From positions 1 to 9,679 of the forward strand of contig QMPG01000096.1 of the NCBI GenBank assembly GCA_003648455.1: a DNA stretch of 9,679 nt, in the 5' to 3' direction. Numbering within the stretch: the stretch's first letter is position 1; the number at the start of each line of letters is the position of its first letter. Under the pieces are notes generated by a model. That model made no database searches. It saw only the letters and a program-made list of their open reading frames with translations, and was not told where the DNA came from. Shown here piece by piece: positions 9,001 through 9,679 of this stretch. The stretch is from Bacteroidota bacterium. Lineage in GTDB: Bacteria > Bacteroidota > Bacteroidia > Bacteroidales > B39-G9. The position numbers were made by a program, and so were the translations under genes.

Positions 9001-9679
9001 TTACAGGGGATTTTACCAATAACGGTTCTTTTATTAATAACAACGGTACAATTATTTTTGACGGTAGTTCCTCTCAAACAATTTCGGGTGATTTTACGAA
9101 TGCAAATTCATTAAATAATGTAACAATAAATAATTTGAGTGGAGTAACTTTAAAATCTGGTAATAAAACTATTGATGGCATTTTATCTTTAACACTTGGA
9201 AAACTTACTTCTGCAGATTTATTAACTCTGGGACAAAATGCCACAACAAATATAAGTGCTGCAAGCGGAAAAGTAACCAGTTATATTGTTGGTTCTTTAA
9301 GTAAAATAATTCAAGGTGATAATAATGGAACATTCTTTTTCCCAATAGGAACAAGCACCTCATACAAACCGGCAGGAGTAATAAATGTTAGTGGGGGCAT
9401 AAATACATGGGAAATATCTTATAGCGTTGTGCCTCAGTCGAGTAATATAAAAACAGGAGAAGAAATACTAAGAGTTAGTAATAAAGAAGGTTGGATAATT
9501 TCTGCAACAGGAACTGCTAATATTGTTTTGTCATGGGATAATAATTTTGATGGTAATTTGTATGTAGATGATTTAAGCACATTAAGAATTGCTCATTTAA
9601 ATAGTAGTTCAGAGTGGGTAAGTACAGGTCATAATTCTTCTACAACAGGAGTTACTGATTTTGGAACTATTACATCTTC
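1..9679 (+). CDS. Internal fragment of a giant multidomain surface/secreted adhesin-like protein (both ends missing)
   Basis: One frame (first full codon at base 3) is open for 3225 codons to base 9677; bases 1-2 and 9678-9679 are parts of flanking codons. No stop occurs in this frame, and the other five frames are closed at short intervals. No start can be assigned. Domain order: LamG-like end (residues 1-224), unit 1 (230-1196), unit 2 (1197-2104), unit 3 (2114-2528), four Ig/PKD-like domains (2534-2875), unit 4 (2877-3225, cut). The composition is rich in Asn, Thr, Gly and Ser, poor in Cys, and has no transmembrane segment or coiled coil that I can see. Codon use looks even throughout, so nothing suggests a recently acquired segment. 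Family knowledge: such mosaics are typical of Bacteroidota giant proteins exported by the type IX system. The signal peptide and sorting domain would lie outside this window. A binding or structural role is inferred; no enzyme motif is visible. Confidence 0.96.
3..674 (+). other. LamG / concanavalin A-like lectin domain, N-terminal edge cut
   Basis: Residues 1-224. Near the start is NWADQSGNGNDATP (residues 7-20), the W-x-D-Q-S-G-N-G-N-D-A motif typical of Bacteroidota LamG-like (Laminin_G_3 type) domains. It is usually preceded by a strand reading like LWLRAD, which would lie upstream of this window. Alternating beta strands follow (TMFLAFK, YVLSFLWNKG). The domain ends with GEIAELIYYDEALTSSQ (from residue 191) and GTRYGI (216-221), the characteristic last strands of this family. 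These domains form a jelly-roll fold that often binds sugars or proteins, and many bind calcium. The ligand cannot be told from sequence. The domain runs directly into the opener of unit 1 after a short linker (VNFDKKT). Confidence 0.85.
690..911 (+). other. Opener of unit 1: Trp-rich, G8-like start module
   Basis: Residues 230-303. Pattern: Y-Y-S-x-Q-S-G-x-W (W238), then N-T-W (W244), then FPNSGDAVVI, then a strand pair ending in GGILNLSTY. The spacing W-x5-W, a Pro-x-x-G-D-x-V-x-I turn, and a terminal 'GG-x-L-x-L' strand recur in the openers of units 2 and 3. The pattern resembles the start of G8-type domains, but I cannot confirm membership without a profile search. Confidence 0.6.
1911..2441 (+). 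repeat. YNQTGG module, copy 1 (inside unit 1)
   Basis: Residues 637-813. It opens with FSIYGKLQIDKG, followed by a strand LVINGGVVDAKQF, then SYNQTGGEFILRG (YNQTGG 691-696), FAMSGGKISIYDA, NNVTGGTLEIIP and LGNLLINR. The same order of landmarks occurs in unit 2 at residues 1593-1748 and nowhere else in the window. The regular ladder of GG-plus-strand motifs suggests successive turns of a right-handed beta-helix or similar solenoid. That fold is inferred, not demonstrated. Confidence 0.65.
3081..3557 (+). other. Closer of unit 1 (FPVG ... YYW module)
   Basis: Residues 1027-1185. Begins KFIKTNGEVG, then FVFPVG (1051-1056), a run of short beta strands, SLTYYWRVKSSGFSG (W1107), and ends with DGEYTAG. 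The same landmarks in the same order close units 2, 3 and 4, with P-to-W distances of 53, 46, 50 and 50 residues. This looks like a discrete beta-sandwich domain of about 155 residues common in Bacteroidota surface proteins. I know of no biochemical function for it. Confidence 0.7.
3591..3821 (+). other. Opener of unit 2: Trp-rich, G8-like start module
   Basis: Residues 1197-1273. YYSRQSGSW (W1207) and STW (W1213) keep the W-x5-W spacing of unit 1. Then VPGASDIVII supplies the Pro-x-x-x-D-x-V-x-I turn, and a strand ESALDIGYN ends it. It contains C1257, with C1276 just after its end; these two could pair. Close relatives sit at residues 230 and 2114. Confidence 0.6.
4779..5246 (+). repeat. YNQTGG module, copy 2 (inside unit 2)
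   Basis: Residues 1593-1748. Landmarks in order: LFLNGKLTVKSG, IDIQGGNLTVNG, IYNQTGGSLTING (YNQTGG 1655-1660), FNMSAGTINIVRGGGG, SVTGGEIIFSQG and LNNLTING. These align one for one with copy 1 (YGKLQIDKG, LVINGGVV, YNQTGGEFILRG, FAMSGGKISI, NVTGGTLEII, LGNLLINR). A 17-base identical word (tataatcaaacaggtgg) is shared at bases 2073 and 4965; otherwise the DNA has diverged, so this is an old duplication held by selection on the protein. Confidence 0.65.
5841..6314 (+). other. Closer of unit 2 (FPIG ... YYW module)
   Basis: Residues 1947-2104. SNTKMITSDGVFS, then TFIYPIG (FIYPIG 1973-1978), LHYYWEVESSGITGFDG (W2022), TPGSSWMKVAP, and ISGEYAAG at the end. It is close to the unit 1 closer in its landmarks (YYW-x-V-x-SSG and GEY-[TA]-AG), supporting units 1 and 2 as the most recent pair. 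Confidence 0.7.
6342..7586 (+). repeat. Super-repeat unit 3 (short form, no YNQTGG module)
   Basis: Residues 2114-2528, about 415 residues, less than half of units 1 and 2. Opener PEFTSKNSGSWSDKDNW (W2124 and W2130, again W-x5-W), ending near residue 2187. Then an EY...NL element (E2220, L2240 of PNLVFSG), KITIKGDMNLISG, one F-x-G-x-x-x-Q repeat (FAGTSSQTLKG, 2302), and a closer from residue 2376 with NFRFPVG (FRFPVG 2392-2397) and EYW (W2445), ending at TTACI. The difference from units 1 and 2 is mainly the missing strand array and YNQTGG module. This unit is followed by the Ig-like island rather than by another opener. Confidence 0.72.
7128..7586 (+). other. Closer of unit 3 (FPVG ... EYW module)
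   Basis: Residues 2376-2528. SYVDGHLVKKINQGDNFRFPVG at the front is nearly the wording of unit 4 (SYIVGSLSKIIQGDNN...FFFPIG). NEYWTVSAP follows (W2445), then LTWEEVSS. The closers of units 3 and 4 form one subtype (Y-x-x-G-x-L-x-K-x-I-x-x-G-D), and those of units 1 and 2 form another. Confidence 0.7.
7602..8627 (+). other. Island of four Ig/PKD-like domains
   Basis: Residues 2534-2875, about 85 residues per domain. Domain a (2534-2618) has SGPVCGTAG and ends VNVYEE. Domain b (2619-2699) reads PTVAAAGDDQSLCG ... GLWSIETGTGG ... YTLKWTITNGDC ... DEVDIVF, a common Bacteroidota PKD/SprB-like repeat, with C2631 and C2689 as a probable disulfide. Domain c (2700-2790) has SNVCSEETG ... YSWSYSGSGA ... 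ASNACG (C2717, C2774) and ends ITVNPLP. Domain d (2791-2875) has DNTICTGTQVNF ... TAAGCTSTSN (C2804, C2862). The Cys pairs at 57-58-residue spacing in b, c and d are regular; domain a has only one Cys (C2544). Such domains act as spacers or binding modules on the cell surface. No catalytic residues are seen. Confidence 0.75.
8631..8849 (+). other. Opener of unit 4: WTG...NW...VP..DDVIIP type
   Basis: Residues 2877-2949. Three Trp (2878, 2886, 2892), a Cys (C2894), VP-x4-DD-VIIP and a following strand ATLTTAG. It keeps the W ... P ... D-x-V-x-I logic of the other openers but in a separate subtype, and it follows directly on the last Ig-like domain after SVAD. Confidence 0.65.
9279..9679 (+). 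other. Closer of unit 4 (FPIG ... GW module), truncated by the window
   Basis: Residues 3093-3225. It has the YIVGSLSKI lead, FFFPIG (3111-3116), YKPAGVINVSGG, EGWII (W3164, 50 residues after the FPIG proline), VLSWDNNFDG and WVSTGHN. It ends in the strand GVTDFGTIT at the edge. In the subtype to which units 3 and 4 belong, this position is the last strand or two, so the domain probably finishes just beyond base 9679. Confidence 0.68.

Larger units (their letters stand above)
8631..9679 (+). repeat. Super-repeat unit 4 (different opener; cut at the right edge)
   Basis: Residues 2877-3225. The opener is of another type: WTGNIDNDWFKDGNW (W2878, W2886, W2892), then CGNVPIEVDDVIIPTG and PVI, a wording very common in Bacteroidota extracellular proteins. 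It runs into the array with YGNFTNDGSF, FKGTSTISGS (2966), TGDFTNNGSF and FDGSSSQTISG (3019). The closer starts at residue 3093: SYIVGSLSKI, FFFPIG (3111-3116), EGWIISATG (W3164), then LRIAHLN near the edge. The closer is nearly complete (133 residues seen against about 155). What follows is outside the window. Confidence 0.72.

Noticed and set aside
1..9679. CRISPR array, diversity-generating retroelement, toxin or phage module
   Set aside because: The repeats are degenerate at the DNA level, vary in spacing and stay in one coding frame. There is no reverse transcriptase, Cas, toxin or phage-type sequence, and no non-coding stretch in which such elements could sit.
1..9679. Enzyme domain (glycoside hydrolase, peptidase, lyase) within the protein
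   Set aside because: I found no catalytic motif in any segment; all recognisable parts are binding or structural beta domains.

Overview
The whole window lies inside one protein-coding gene on the + strand. The reading frame whose first complete codon begins at base 3 stays open to the right edge: 3225 complete codons, with no stop, no true start and no gap between genes. Both ends of the gene are outside the window, so this is an internal fragment of a giant protein of well over 3200 residues. Residue numbers below count from the codon at base 3, so residue n begins at base 3n.

The DNA is AT-rich (roughly one third G+C by eye). The protein is dominated by Asn, Thr, Gly, Ser, Ile and Leu in short hydrophobic/polar alternation typical of beta-rich extracellular proteins. 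Domain types and wording match giant secreted or cell-surface proteins of Bacteroidota. These include a LamG-like domain ending in GEIAELIYYDE ... GTRYGI, WTG...NW...VP..DDVIIP openers, FPVG/FPIG ... YYW modules and PKD/Ig-like repeats with paired cysteines. In that phylum such proteins usually carry an N-terminal signal peptide and a C-terminal type IX secretion sorting domain. Neither is inside this window, so secretion is an inference.

Layout: (1) bases 3-674, the C-terminal part of a LamG/concanavalin-like domain. (2) Unit 1, 690-3590. (3) Unit 2, 3591-6314. (4) Unit 3, 6342-7586. (5) An island of about four Ig/PKD-like domains, 7602-8627. (6) Unit 4, 8631 to the edge, cut in its last module. 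Each unit has a Trp-rich opener that resembles the start of a G8-type domain, then a beta-strand array built on the motif F-x-G-x-x-x-Q-x-I, then a conserved closer (F-x-[FY]-P-[VI]-G, then W 46-53 residues later). Units 1 and 2 also carry an extra module containing YNQTGG that units 3 and 4 lack.

The likely role is a surface or secreted adhesin or matrix protein, with the LamG and Ig-like parts as candidate carbohydrate- or protein-binding elements. No catalytic domain is visible. I found no RNA gene, mobile element, CRISPR array, promoter or terminator. The most interesting aspect is the regular super-repeat architecture, which I cannot match to a named family from sequence alone.
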